Shown here: positions 22,500 through 35,560 of the stretch, piece after piece
How the letters are laid out: the number at the start of each line of letters is the position of its first letter
How positions within the stretch are numbered: position 1 is the first letter of the stretch
Assembly (NCBI GenBank): GCA_030141605.1
Contig: JAQGDQ010000600.1
Coordinates: forward strand, 18,501-82,500
DNA from: Tubiluchus corallicola
Lineage: Eukaryota; Priapulida; Priapulimorpha; Priapulimorphida; Tubiluchidae
Reading direction: 5' to 3'
DNA length: 64,000 nucleotides
Made by a program: the position numbers and the translations under genes
The notes under the pieces: generated by a model
The model's input: the letters and a program-made list of their open reading frames with translations, nothing else
Databases searched by the model: none
What the model was told of the DNA's origin: nothing

Positions 22500-23590
22500 A
22501 AAAGACACGAAATAAATTTAATAACTACAATAGGAAATTCAAAAATAAATATTAAACTAATGAAAAATGCAATGATCCAACTACACCTAAACAAAAATGA
22601 CGTACTTAACAGATACAGAAACGATCACTTACAAATAAACAGTTTACGAGAAAATAACAGTATGATATCTGATCCAGTTGACATTGCTATGATTAAATAC
22701 ATTGCTGACATTAAATACCACATTTATCAATCTCGGAAAATTTGATAACTTGCCACGCCAACATAATGCAAATATACACAATATATACAAAAACCAATCA
22801 GTAACACAATCCACTTTCTCATTTACTAGCACCACCGAATACGACATCTTTAGAATATTAAACAGTTTAAATATAAATAAAAGAAATGGACCTTCAGGCA
22901 TGTCAATAAAAATGTAAAAAACTGTGCCAGCATCATTACTCCTCATCTAACACATATCACAAACCAAGTCTTAATGCGCTCAGAATTTCCAGCAGTGTGT
23001 AAACTAGCAAACATAACTCCAATTCACAAGAAAGATGCTAAAGTTGACGCTAAAAACTGCAGACCAATTTCAGTAGTGCACGTACTAGCCAAAGTATTTG
23101 AAAGAGTTATCTACAACCAAATAAATCATTACATTGAAAATAATAAGTTACTGTCAAATCATCAATTCGGATTTAGAAAACTACATTCTACAATAGACGC
23201 GATAATTGATGCCACTGAAAAGTGGCGTTACAACTTAAATAAAAACAAATATATAACAGCATCATTTTTACATCTAAGTAAAGCTTTTGACAGCCTCGAT
23301 CGCAATTTACTACTAGACAACTTACGCCAACTAGGATTCGATTATACTTCTCTCAAACTAATTAATAATTACCTACACAGTAGAAAACAAAGAGTCAAGC
23401 TGAACAAACACACTTTTTCAACATGGGACACCCCACAGAGAGGCATCCGCAAGGTACGATATTAGGTCCTTTACTCTTTTGTTTATATGTTAATAAACTT
23501 CATTTAGTTTTACATAATTCAGACTTTACACAATATGCCTATGATACAACTATCTATACAGCACATGCGGACTTTCTAGCATCGAAATAT
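22500..23590 (+). mobile_element. Internal fragment of a CR1/Jockey-like LINE (RT domain)
   Basis: Open segments encode ANITPIHKKDAKVDAKNCRP, LLSNHQFGFRKLHSTIDAI, LSKAFDSLDRNLLLDNLRQL and, after a frameshift near 23450, ILGPLLFCLYVNKL and a decayed DD box (YAYDTTIY). Both ends are missing. In CAP copy A the flanks are joined with about 7 filler bases at 9452-9460. Confidence 0.75.
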
Positions 23591-23609
23591 ATAAAGTCAT
23601 TTTATATAT

Positions 23610-23868
23610 ATAAATAAATAAATAAATAAACAAACAAATACATAAATAAATAAATGACTAAGTAAGTAAATAAACAAATAAACAAACATACAAATAAATA
23701 ATTAAATATATAAATAAACAAATAAATCAATAAATAAATAAACAAGTATATAAATAAACAAATAAATAAGTAAATAAATAAATATATAGGTAAATAAACA
23801 AGTATATAAATAAACAAATAAATAAGTAAATAAATAAATAAATATATAAATAAATAAATAAATATATA
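23610..23868. repeat. (AAAT)n in CAP copy B intron 2
   Basis: More diverged and shorter than the copy A array, next to the RT fragment. Confidence 0.92.
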
Positions 23869-24261
23869 ACGTATTCAGTCTGATAACTCTAAAATCATAA
23901 AATGATAAGCTCACTTAGCTGGCAAGCTCTCAACAAATTTTTCATCAGCTCTGTGATTCTCTTACCTGCTAGAAGGACAGAGGCCAAAATTGAAAAATTC
24001 ATGATGGTTCGCATAGAATTTATCTTGAAAGCTCTGCAATAAAGTAAGCAATAATAATTAAGATGCAGCACAATCATAACGAATCAAATTGATTATCGAT
24101 ACAATAATGATTGTGGCTAATGATATACTTAGTAACACATGTATTACATGATCTTCATTGGAAAACACACCTTTTGATTAGAAATTTCTTACTAAATGTA
24201 GCTATGGTGATTTTATAAAAACTTCTTACCAGTACTGTTTCGAACGAGTAAAATGCAATGT

Positions 24262-24708
<447 letters not shown>

Positions 24709-25546
24709 AATAATAGTAATGCTGTATCTATGAGTACACAGAAGGAGTAACAATCGAATTTTTACAAAATTACAGTCCATCAATACTACACATTATTTAA
24801 TTTTTTTTGCTTTTTTGGTGAAATGAAATATTATATAATAATTTTTTAATATTTATTTAGCTTTTAATTTACTAACCCTGGTATTTGCATTTTAATCTTG
24901 CAATTTTTTATTTCATTGTGTTTTGTTTCATTTTAGTATTGTATTTGTATTTTACATGATCTTATTTACAGGAATAAAAATTTGAATTGAACTTAGTTTA
25001 TTATGAACTTAGGTCAGGATTTAGACATTGGGGGCCCCAGGAAGTTTGAGCTCGGGGGTCCATCAAAGTAAAAATTAAATTACAAGGCAATTAGAAAATG
25101 ATCTAAAATGAATAAATAACCTCATTTCATCGAAAAAATGTTTACGTTAGCAAGAGACGAAATCTTCTGATTTTATTTTCCTCAAATTTATTAACTGAAT
25201 TTTAACTTTGACTGCAAATTTTCAGTTTGTAATATAAGCCATAGTGTTTATCTAAACATGACAAGACTGTCTTTCCATTTTGTGGTACTCCCACGCACTT
25301 TCTTAATTATTTTTAATAATAAAACCAATTTTATAATCATTATAAAGAAAGTTCTTAGCTCGGGGGCCTAATCAGACTCTGAATGAACCAACAAAGATCG
25401 GTATTAAATTATACGACGTAAATTCATAAATTTTCATAGAATTTCAAAATTTTGGCATTTTTCTCTTACGAGCACGTCTTACAAGGCTTAGTATGAAAGA
25501 TACGTAAAAATAAGCGAAAACATATGCTTCGAATGCATACACTTAC

Positions 25547-25655
25547 CACTAAGCATCCATTAGTTTCCAACCAAATTCATTAACGTTTGAAGAAGTATTC
25601 GAAAGTCGACGTAAATGGTAAGTATTGAAATTCAACCGAGAGTTGCACAATAGAC
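25547..25655 (-). promoter_or_regulatory. Noncoding first exon of CAP copy B with upstream TATA box
   Basis: Duplicate of the copy A leader. TATAAAAG lies at 25680-25688 on the minus strand and the donor at 25542-25546. High similarity to 11189-11305 continues upstream past the TATA box, so the promoter was duplicated with the gene and copy B was probably transcribed at least initially. Confidence 0.58.
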
Positions 25656-26299
25656 ATTCTAATTAAAGCTGTGCATTTCACTTTTATACATTAGCACGGG
25701 TCAATCAACCGTTGCTTTGTTCTTTAATCATAATCTGGGCAGTGAAGGACGTAATTCAATATTCATCTTTCTCACTGCTACTTTTATATATTACCTGTTT
25801 ACAAGTCGACCATAAAATATTAAGATCTTCTACAACAAAGAAATGGGATACTGCATATACAAAGCTAGTGTTACTCTGTCGCCTGGCGTTACCACTTAGC
25901 TAAACCCCTTTCAATCTGGGTGTAGGTCAAAAGACAGTCAGTCAAAGGACCACCAGACAAAGGATCACCGATCAAAAGACCACCACAAACAAAGGACCAC
26001 AAAATGGACTATCAAAATAAAGGTTAGCAGACCCACTCAAATATCAGCTGAAAAACAAGTTGAAATACTGTACATACTTATGGTCGAATACTGTCGAATT
26101 TTTGGGAGGCGATTTTAAGGTGAAATTTTTGTGGTCGACTTATACTTACGATATGTGTATTTTCGGATTATGGCCACAATATTCTAGAGTTAAAGGCATT
26201 ACAAACAATTATGCGCGATGAAACGCCAGGCAGCATTATCATGGATTGCATTGAGGCCCCTCAACATGAATACACACACACGCATACGCACGTACCTAT

Positions 26300-26624
<325 letters not shown>

Positions 26625-27063
26625 GTTACATTTTTTAATATTAAGAAAAACGCCGTTTTCATTGCATTGTAATGAAAATGTAATAAAATTTACTGCAGTA
26701 TTTGCGGCTTAACAAAACCTTGGATAACGGAACCAGCCGCATTTCAGAGCCATCTATTGTTGAGAAAACTTGGTTAAAAAAAGCAGCGCATCGTTTAACC
26801 ATAGCACAAGTTTTCACCCAGATGCCCGCAGACATGAGAATAGCTCCCCCATGTTAATCTACATACACTGTACCTTACTGTCGATAAATTTATGCAATTC
26901 TATACTAAACTATACTTATTTGTTATGGTGTTACATGTGGCCGTTGGCATTTGCTTCTGGTTTAGTATCACGCTCACGTCTGCAACCTCACATGCCCTTG
27001 GCCATTACAGCTTGAATCGACAATCATGGAATTACGTGACAATAGATACGCCTACACCCTCTG

Positions 27064-29430
27064 TTAACGTATCTGTAAACAGCAAGCTTGGCAGCTTTCT
27101 TCCTCCGTTTCAAAGTTGTTTCCGTTTCCGCCACAGCCTCCATAAGTGAATGTTTCACATGTTTTTGAGTTTGTGTTGTAGAACCATCTAGTAATATTAG
27201 CCCTGCACCGGCCTGTCTCTGCTGGCAGATCACATTCTGTACAGAACAGAAACTAAATTTTAGAAACTAAAAATCAATCTAATGCTTAAAACAGTGGTTC
27301 CCAAAGTAGGGGTAAATTACCCCCCGGGGGTAATATGGTTTTTTTTGGGGGGTAACGGCACCCTTCTAAAAATTTTTAAAACTTCGCTCGGAATGCATTT
27401 TATGTAGTTTTCTTCTTGAAGAGACTGCCTCCGGCAGGTAACACTGTGTCTTGGGGTCCATCATTCGCACGTTCCCACGATCTCTTTGCGATCCTGGGGA
27501 GAAGTCAAAGTTCACGATTGTTTCTTTGGTTTCTTCTCTATCGACATTTCTGCACAGCGTTTAGAGTTTAGAGAAAGCTAGGCCCCTTTTACTATCTCTT
27601 TATCTTTTTGATACTAAGGAAAAGTAAAATATTTGATTCTCTCTTGTTTCTTTTCCCAGAAAGGTGCTGTGTTGTTTCCCAGAAAAACAGGCTCATCCAT
27701 CCCACTAACTGAGATTTTGTTGTTGGCATTCATTTCTTCTTGTTTTCATTTGTTCGAGTAATAATTACTCGAACGAACCTGCTCACTCAGTAATGAGCAG
27801 GTTCAGTAATTGTAATTCTTGTTTTGGCAACAATACAACAACAACACCTGGAAATTTATTTATGTCACGAGCAAACATAAATAAAATTGCTTGCTTGTGG
27901 CATATACGTGTGTTTACTTTTTGAGTTGGAGAAGTAGTACTAGGTGGGGGGTAACGGACACGACCGGGTTTCCCGATTTGGGTAACGGTCCGAGAAAGTT
28001 TGGGAACCACTGGCTTAAAACAAAGTGTAAACTTACTGATGATAAGAATGTTGTCTCCCGGTAATACATGCGATACTAGCATGCTTAGTATTGTTTTCCT
28101 CTGTGTTTTATGTTCATGTGAAGATAATCTCCGTAAAACTATTTGCAGTTTTTGTAATAATAATGTAGTAACACATACACACTGATCACGAAAAAAAACA
28201 CAAGAATGGAAATGGTTTTTAGTTTCTCTTATCGGTATTATTAACAACGAAATGTACATGTACACCACTAATCCATAGGTGAACCGTATAAGGACATGTG
28301 GCCGGACTTACCGCGTGTCATAATTTTTCAGAAAAATGGCGTAAAATAATAGCCTATGGCCTTTACGTATTTAACTGTGTCTGTTCACTTGTCATTCTTA
28401 ACCTCATATTATTGTCGTCCTTATTCTGTTTTTTCTCTTTCGGGTTTTGACTAGACTGTGATTCTATCCTTCTAGTGATCGTGTCTTTTTATTTTTGTGC
28501 TTTTTTCTGCTCCTTTGTTTCTGTGCTTCATCAATGGTTGTGTACTTTGTCTTCTGCTTTTCTTATGTGTTGTGATGTGCTTCCTCTTGTACTTTTTGTG
28601 CAATTAATTCTGTGCTTCATTGATGCTTGTATTGAGTCTTTGTCTAACCCTGTGTATCAGGGCCATGCTAACAATTTAGTAATATACCGTATTTTCCCGT
28701 GTATAAGAGACCTTTGTGTATAAGAGACCCCTTCGATTTTTAGGCAAAAATTCTGGAAAAAAGTTTTTTGGTAATGAATAACTTTATTCATCATAGAAAT
28801 CATTAAATTCCTCATCACTCTCATCAAAAATATCAACTGGAGTCAGACCTTCAGCAATTCCAGCCAGTTCATCATCAGAGGAGTCACTCTGCTCAAAAAT
28901 GGCATTGTCCTCTGTGCCGTCCATGGCATTGGAGATGCCACACTTCTTGAAAGATTTAATAATGACCTCTGGCTTTACACCATTCCATGCCTTGAGGCAC
29001 TTGTAGAGCACTTATTTCTTTAAAATCATTAGTGTCACAATTTATGCATCTTATTGAAAAGACTTACTCCCATGTATAAGAGACCCCCTATTTTTAAAGT
29101 GAAAATTCTGAGCAAAAAAGGGTCTCTTATACACGGGAAAATACGGTAAGTTTACACATAATCAGAAAGTACGTCATGCAATCAAACAATTTACTAAAGC
29201 TTTCTCACTGCTAAGTACTTGTGATATATTTAGTTAATTTTATACATTTTGTTATTATATTCTGCAAAACTTATATGATTTATATACTGAAAATAAATAA
29301 AAATTTAAAGTATACCCACTTATAGCTCTGTTATGTACGTACCATTTTCAAATTGATCATTGCTTCCATGACTACCAAAGACATCTATTGTCATCAAACA
29401 GAAACACGTCAAAACAATAAAAATATTCAT
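27064..29430 (-). CDS. Secreted single-domain Kunitz (BPTI-type) protease inhibitor
   Basis: Two coding exons: 29343-29430 (29 codons plus 1 nt; donor GTACGT) and 27064-27236 (acceptor TGTACAG, phase 1, stop TAA), 86 residues. Exon 1 encodes signal peptide MNIFIVLTCFCLMTIDVFG and a short linker. Exon 2 is a whole Kunitz domain starting ECDLPAETGRC and including RWFYN, CETFTYGGC and GNNFETEEE. Cysteine spacing is 8, 15, 7 as in BPTI, but 13 rather than 12 to the fifth cysteine, and the end reads CQACC with an extra cysteine. The P1 position after Cys2 is Arg followed by Ala, which predicts inhibition of trypsin-like serine proteases. A TTTCAG acceptor just before the ATG implies a further 5' noncoding exon. 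The 2.1-kb intron carries two MITEs. Confidence 0.86.
27292..28012. mobile_element. hAT-type MITE, 721 bp, in the Kunitz intron
   Basis: Terminal inverted repeats CAGTGGTTCCCAAA, flanked by a perfect 8-bp target duplication GCTTAAAA at 27284-27291 and 28013-28020. CAGTGG ends and 8-bp duplications are hAT hallmarks. No transposase; the open frame at 27783-28268 runs across the element's end and is not a gene. A related copy starts at 63777. Confidence 0.88.
28687..29146 (-). mobile_element. pogo/Tigger-type MITE, 460 bp, in the Kunitz intron
   Basis: At least 26 bp of perfect inverted repeat, starting CCGTATTTTCCCGTGTATAA, flanked by TA at 28685-28686 and 29147-29148. The minus-strand frame 28784-29011 keeps the last 75 residues of a pogo transposase: KSFKKCGISNAMDGTEDN followed by an acidic tail. 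An internal-deletion derivative that kept the 3' end of the transposase. Confidence 0.87.
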
Positions 29431-30069
29431 TTAGTCTGTCGCTGAAATGACCCTCAAAAAAGGAAAATGCTTTGTCTTGTTTACTGAAAAACTCTCGGCA
29501 AATTGAATTTTACTCTCTGCTCTTATTCTCCAGTCTGTTCTACAAAGATAGTATGAATTAACGGCAACCGTTTAAAGGTATTCCTTCCACTGTGAACGTG
29601 GCACTGACCCAGAGCCATACGGTAACTCCAAACAATCATGTCAGTGCTTGAACGACCTTCAATTCTGGCAACCAAGAGCAATTACTGGCATCTTCCTGTT
29701 TGTGTGCCACCTGTGGGCAATTTGTCTGCATTAATGTCTAATTATTTGCAAGATAGAATACTCATTGTCGCCATGTATTAAGTGCCTACGTTCTAAAAAG
29801 ATCAAGAAGTTAGGAATATTTAAATTACAGTATTATAAGAAGCCCTAGTCAGATCATTAGTAGTACCGTCTACTCATATACCAAATTTTGTGACTCCTAT
29901 GAAATAATTGCACTAGAAAAAAGTTTTTCTCAAAATGGCTGAAAATGACGTTTTTTATGCTTCGTATTTTTACGGGATGTCCTAGTTTAGTATGCCATTT
30001 GTCACTAACGGTTCGTAGCTAACCAGAAAACTCTTACTAGCTAAGACTATATAATATATATTATACTTA

Positions 30070-30178
30070 GTCAAGATTTCCAAATTTCGAGTTACTAAGT
30101 TAAAATTTCGATGTACTAAATCGAAATTTCCAGATACTAAGTGGAAATTTCGAGATACTGAAATCGAAATTTCAAATT
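30070..30178. repeat. Short minisatellite of GAAATTTCGAGATACTA type
   Basis: About four imperfect units of 25-29 bp combining AAATTTCGA with (G)ATACTAAGT. Confidence 0.65.
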
Positions 30179-30199
30179 AATAATTTCAATTTTTGTTGA

Positions 30200-30315
30200 T
30201 CAGAGTTGAACGCATGCCTGGTTCAGAATTTTGCTCGAACATTGGTATGCCTCAGGGCGCTCACTAATGTCCTGTGTTTTTTGCACTTTGCTTCAACACG
30301 GACTTGTAGAAAGTT
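30200..30315 (+). mobile_element. Possible small RT fragment
   Basis: One frame reads SNIGMPQGAH, a stop, then CPVFFALCFNTDL, resembling the G-x-P-Q-G-x-x-x-S-P-x-L-F motif of LINE RTs. Short and broken, so tentative. Confidence 0.3.
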
Positions 30316-31708
30316 AATGCGCGATTTATCGGATTTACATAAGTTTTAAAGTTCCAAAGTTCCAAAGATCCAAAGTTCCCTAGCTCATATTCTACGGATT
30401 TTGTTATGAAAACTAATGCAGAAAAGTAGCATAAAGGGAATCATTGCTCCTTTACCCCAAACACCACCTCCATATCTTCCTTTTTGAAGGAAAAATAATG
30501 ACGAGAAAACAACCACTTTTACAAAAACGTGTTTGATAGAAAATTCTGATAGCAAATGATTTTATTATTTGCACATGCGCAGAAACAGCAACACTGGACA
30601 ATTCATGTGCTCTACTAACTATGATGCTAACGAATACAGGAATATAATTAATTTTTTACATGTGCACAGATCACACGTCAAATAATAAAATTGCGCATAT
30701 TTTTTCTTTGTTTTTTACTCTCATGCTTTTAATTCTTGCATATTTCTCTAGATCCACATCGAAATTTTATTGTTTCGTATTGTTTTACTATGAAAATTTA
30801 AATGCGTTAAAAGAAAAGCTTGCAACATTTGAGAAATCAATTCGAACAAAGTCTAATTTCAAGCGATAGGTGGCTCTAGTAGTAAGAAAGTAGTTGTATC
30901 CTTCGTCTGGTTCAGATGTTTACAGGAGTAGTTTTTACTTCCTACACAACTCGTGATCTTTTAGTGACCTCTCCAAATCACTAGTGCGCATGATCTAAAA
31001 AACAAAAACCGGTTAAACAAAAAGGCAATAAATTATTGTCAATGATGACAGCTGATTGCTGTTGAAACGTATGGACATGTTTTTAAACAGTTGTAAAATT
31101 GATGTTTTAATAAAAGTTGTGTTGTTTTAATAATTAATGTGGTGATTTTTAATATATTATTTAGATTTAAGACATTGACTTATTACAGAATTAACACTTT
31201 AACATGTAAAATAAAATTATTACTATTGCAAGGCGGCAATACAGTGCTATAAGTGTAGTAGAAGAAATTGACAATTAGCTATGCTCAGCATGGGTAAACA
31301 TTAAATACTAATAGACGAAGTAAAACGGGAGACGATAGTAACGATATTGATGATGGCGATAGCGATGTTGATACTAATGCTGGGGCGGTAATGATGGTGA
31401 AGTGGCCTCACTCTCGTAAATATTGTATTTGTATGCCTTTGCCAACATATTTTATACATATTGTTTTTACTTAAGGCTGTATTTTACTATTGTGTGTGAA
31501 TAAAACTAAATAAAAAGAAACAAATAAAATGACAATGATAATGATAAGATGCTAATGATGATCGATGATCTAAATCAAGTAAGCCAACTCTGCAGTTTTA
31601 TGAAGATTAGAATAAAAATATTGAACTATAAAATGCAAAGTTGTGTTTTTTAGTTGCTGAAAATGATCAATTAAGCCGGTAAGAGTCAAGTATTGATTTT
31701 GTTTAGTA

Positions 31709-33789
31709 TCAAGTATGTGCATAATCACCATATCTGCCATGCCGATGATAATATGCTCCTTTTGATCTGTAGTTTGGTCTGTAGTGCAGAGTAACTTTTG
31801 CATCTACATCATCAACTTCCTCTTCACCGTGTTCCTCTTCTACTACCTCAACTGCATCAGCAGCATCATCCTGGACATCTTCAGCAGCATCAGCATCATC
31901 AGCAGCATCAGCAACAGCAGCAGCGTCAGCATCAGCTTCATCGTCTTCTGCTTCTTCTGCACGTTTATAGTATGCAGGATAGTTGCGCTCATGGTAGCCT
32001 GGCTTGTAGTAGGATGGACGGTCGTGAACAACAAGCTTGTCTGGATCATCGACGACTTTCACCAGTCTCCTGTAACTTACTGGATATCGGTAACCATGGT
32101 AACGTGACCTGTAATATCCTGGCCGGTAGTAGCCGCCTCGGCGATAACCCGGCCGATAATAGCCGCGTCGGTAATGACCAGACCGGTAGTAATATGCAGG
32201 ACGGTGTATGACTTTGGTAACGACGCGGTCTCCATCATAGTCATCATCGTCGTTGTCGTCGTCGTCACCATCATCATCTTCTACCACCTTGTAGATATGA
32301 CGGCGATAATATGGTCGTCGATAGTAGTAACTGGGCCTGTAGACAATCCTTCGATACCTGTAATTGTCATCGTCGTCATCTACTGCTACTCTGTAGCCGT
32401 GACCATGGTAACCGTCTCCGTGGTAATTAGATCGGTAGACAACTTTATACTTTACATCATCATCGTTGTTATCATCATCATCATCGTCATTCACTCTGTA
32501 AACGTGACCTCTAACAGCTGGCTCGTGGTGATAATAGCTTACGTATCTTGGCCTGTAACATTAATTATACAGAAGTGTAAGATTACTACAACTAAAATAA
32601 AAACAAAATTAACTTTATCACGTTTATCTATAGATTATATTACTGGCGGAATGTATAACAATTTTGGCGCCATCTTGTGGGGAGTGTGTAAAACGGAAAA
32701 ATACTGAAAACTGAAGATACTTGTAGAAATACCTTCGATAATATCGTGGTCGATACAAGTAGCCGTATCCATGACTGTGACTGGCGTCATAGTCATCATC
32801 GTCATCATCACGGTCGTGAGTATGGTAGCCGTAGGAATCATGACGGTGGCTCTTGCCGTAGTATGCTGCTGACCGAGATCTGCCGTAATGACTGAGTTTT
32901 GATGCCAGCGCCAAAGGCTTTAAAAAAATAAGTTTTTTCACTGTTTTAAATTAGAAATGGCACGTAAAGTGAAAAAATTATCGTTCTTATTCTTCTTCTT
33001 TTTTCTTCTTCTTCTTCCTTTCGCTTTTTTATTTTTTTAAAAAGGTGCAATGCAACAGCCGGAACAAGTAAAATGAAATTGATTATTAATAAATATTAGT
33101 AAACTTGCCACACATCATGAAAGTCAAGTGCCTAGAAGCATTTGCAGGATGGATGGCTAAATAAGTTATTAAGTCGGAAGTTGTGTGTTCGAACACCAAC
33201 AGAACTTTATTTTTTATCCATTTCGAATGCATTGTTACTAAATAGCTTTTTTAAAGTCTGAGTAATAAACTCAGACTCTTAGTACTCATTATTCCAGATT
33301 TCTTACAAAGATTGCGTATATAAGAACTGAATTACGAACATATATAGTAGAACGAAGTTAAAGTAAATTTCACGGTTATTTGCACAAAAATGAAGAAAGG
33401 TCTCTATTCTTCACTCACATTTCGTGTATATGAATAATATGTACGAAATAAAATAATAATAATAATATTAATAATAATATACTTCCTTTTTAAACGTTTT
33501 TAAAATGAGTCTTAAAACCCATCTTTTTACTGTAACGTTTAATTAGTGTGAATTTTAGAGTCGATTTTTTACTATATCATTTAATTAGTTGCCTGGCTAA
33601 TTTTGATTGTATGCTTTTTTATTGCAATCATTCTTATTTTAGTCTTGTTTTATGATAACAATAATTGCCGATTTATGTGCTTTACAAACATGTTATGATA
33701 ATCGTTATTGTTATCACTTATCATTATCTATTCGTGATTAAATATTCGCTCACCGCTATCACCAGAATACAAAGAATTGCAATCTTCAT
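31709..33789 (-). CDS. Secreted Tyr/Arg- and Asp-rich protein, large paralogue
   Basis: Three coding exons: 33754-33789, 32733-32917, 31709-32552 (1065 nt, 354 residues). Exon 1 is MKIAILCILVIA and joins in phase 0 to PLALASKLSHYG, completing a signal peptide. The mature protein begins with a His/Tyr/Asp region (SHRHDSYGYHTHDRDDDDDD), then alternates YRP/YYR repeats such as YYRPGYYRSRYHGYRYP with Asp-rich runs, an Ala/Asp/Glu-rich stretch (about 31805-31950) and a Tyr/His C-terminus. No enzymatic domain is visible. Such composition is typical of secreted structural proteins (matrix, adhesive, cuticle); Tyr may be a cross-linking site, which is inference. Intron phases (0, then 2) match the small paralogue at 38.9-40.3 kb. 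An AG acceptor immediately before the ATG implies an upstream noncoding exon, not located. Confidence 0.82.
33140..33215 (+). other. Possible tRNA-derived SINE head
   Basis: TGGATGGCTAAATAAG could be an A box and TGTGTTCGAACACCAAC a B box at suitable spacing. No closing acceptor stem was found. Confidence 0.35.
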
Positions 33790-33926
33790 ACCTGAAATTA
33801 GAACATTATCTTCGTATAATAACGTCATTGATTTTTGAGTTTGTTAATCTACAAAATGCAGATGCAGAAACTTAAACTCAGAAAACGAAAAAGAAATTAA
33901 CGACTGCACAGCAGCTATGTGCTGAC

Positions 33927-34212
33927 AGCTGACTTTCTGAAATTATCATCCAAAATATATAAGTGTAAGCATATAATTCTGCAACGTAATCACTTAAAGT
34001 AACCGTTATCTGTTACACTAACTGTTAACAGCAGACTTTCTGAAATTATCATCCAAAATACATAAGTGTAAGCATATAATTCTGCAACGTAATCACTTAA
34101 AGTAACCGTTATCTGTTACAGTAACTGTTTATAGGGTACTTTTTTAAATTGTCACCGAAATTGTGCAACATAGTCAAATAAAATAACCGTTATCTGTTAC
34201 AGTAACTGTTTG
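33927..34212. repeat. 103-bp direct repeat upstream of the large Tyr-rich gene
   Basis: Two full units (33931, 34034) and a partial third. Each includes TAACCGTTATCTGTTACA, which combines a MYB-type site (AACCGTTA) and a GATA-type site (TTATCT). It lies 140-420 bp upstream of the signal-peptide exon, in its promoter or leader intron. Confidence 0.75.
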
Positions 34213-34219
34213 CAGTGAA

Positions 34220-35560
34220 GCAATAAGAAATGTTAAAGTCAATTTATTACATCAAAATAATGCTGAAACAGTTGCGAATTTACCGCACCCTAAAAACCTT
34301 GTCGGTAGGCGTCGGGTGTCCTTGCACAGCCTGGAGTGTTGAGGGGTATGATTGGAGCAGCGATTCGCAGGACTCAAGGTCCTCCAGCACACCTGCCACA
34401 TGTCTAACAAGTTTGTTCCTTGAATACTAATCAACGGCCATGTTGTTGGATTATCTAAGCCATCACCTTGTTCCCCAGGATAGCTCCTCTGTGTTTAGTT
34501 GGTTGACTTCCCGTGACTTTCCAAGCCATCCAGTTCAATAGAAAATAATAATTGTAGAATTTTCAAGTTGCTGTTCTGATCACATCCATAAATGTTGCAT
34601 GGTTTGCAAGCAACATAAATGTTGCACCCCAGGTTTTCGCTGAAAGATTCGCTGTTGTTTCAGCAATGTTTTGATGTAATAAATTGTTCTTTACTGGTAC
34701 TTGCTGTTTTTGCACCCCATAGAAAAAAGTCGTGTACCACTCTGTGTTATGAATGGTACTGTACAAAATAAAACACACATGGGAAAAAAGAACGACACAT
34801 TGAAAAATCACACTATCTGTTTACAAAATCTGCTTATGCATTCCATTGCGTATTCGGTAGTAACGAAAAATTAATAAAATTATTAAAATTACCTTCAGAG
34901 CATCCGTTTAACTCTTTCCTCAGCTGCTTTTTCTCCTCTGCAGAGTGATGCCGATGATGCTGTGATTAACTGCAATAAACTAGGTTTATATGAGAATCAC
35001 TGAAGCAAAGCGGTCTTTCGAGTGACATGATTAAGATGTTTGTGTGATATTAATGTGATTTTATGATTTTTTCAGGTTTCGGTTTCTAGGCGTTTTGAAC
35101 CCGGGTCACGTTCGCAAACGGATTTCTCTGTAATCCCGTATAAAGGGGACATGTCCACTCAAGGTCACAGCTTCGGGCTGTTACCGGTATTTCTCTGCAC
35201 CGTGTTCTTATTTTTTTGCTTCAAATCTGCGTATCGGCGCTTAGAAGTTAATGTGAAACTTTACGATAGGTCAAATAGGTTAAATTTATGGTAGAATTTC
35301 ATTCCTGAGGCTATTAATGACTTTATTAATAATAGATTTGTCAAGCAATTTTTTTAGACACTGTAGAGCGTAAATATTTTATAGCAGAAGACACTGATAC
35401 CGTCGATTATCATTGCAGGTATCATAAATTAACAGTAACTGACCTAATCAATGACAGGCATTAACGAAAGCACGTAAGTCGATTGATGTTACAGAAATGA
35501 TGGGACGTGAAACTTTGATGTAAACTCAGCGTAACAAGTATTGGAAACGGTATATTTTAC
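34220..35560. other. Intergenic, with one possible short exon
   Basis: Minus 34893-34945 has an acceptor (CTCTGCAG), a short open frame GEEKKQLRKELNGCSE and a donor (GTAATT), but no partner exon was found. Nothing else is supported. Confidence 0.3.

Larger units (their letters stand above)
29450..31700. other. Intergenic, mostly featureless
   Basis: Apart from the short minisatellite at 30.1 kb and a doubtful RT scrap at 30.2 kb, nothing recognisable. The plus frame 30660-30869 lacks gene context. 31420-31530 resembles a LINE 3' tail (polyadenylation signals, AAATAAA). Confidence 0.4.

Noticed and set aside
27783-28268. 161-codon minus open frame
   Set aside because: Covers the right half of the hAT MITE and flank; the same peptide appears at 63731-63976 from the second MITE copy.
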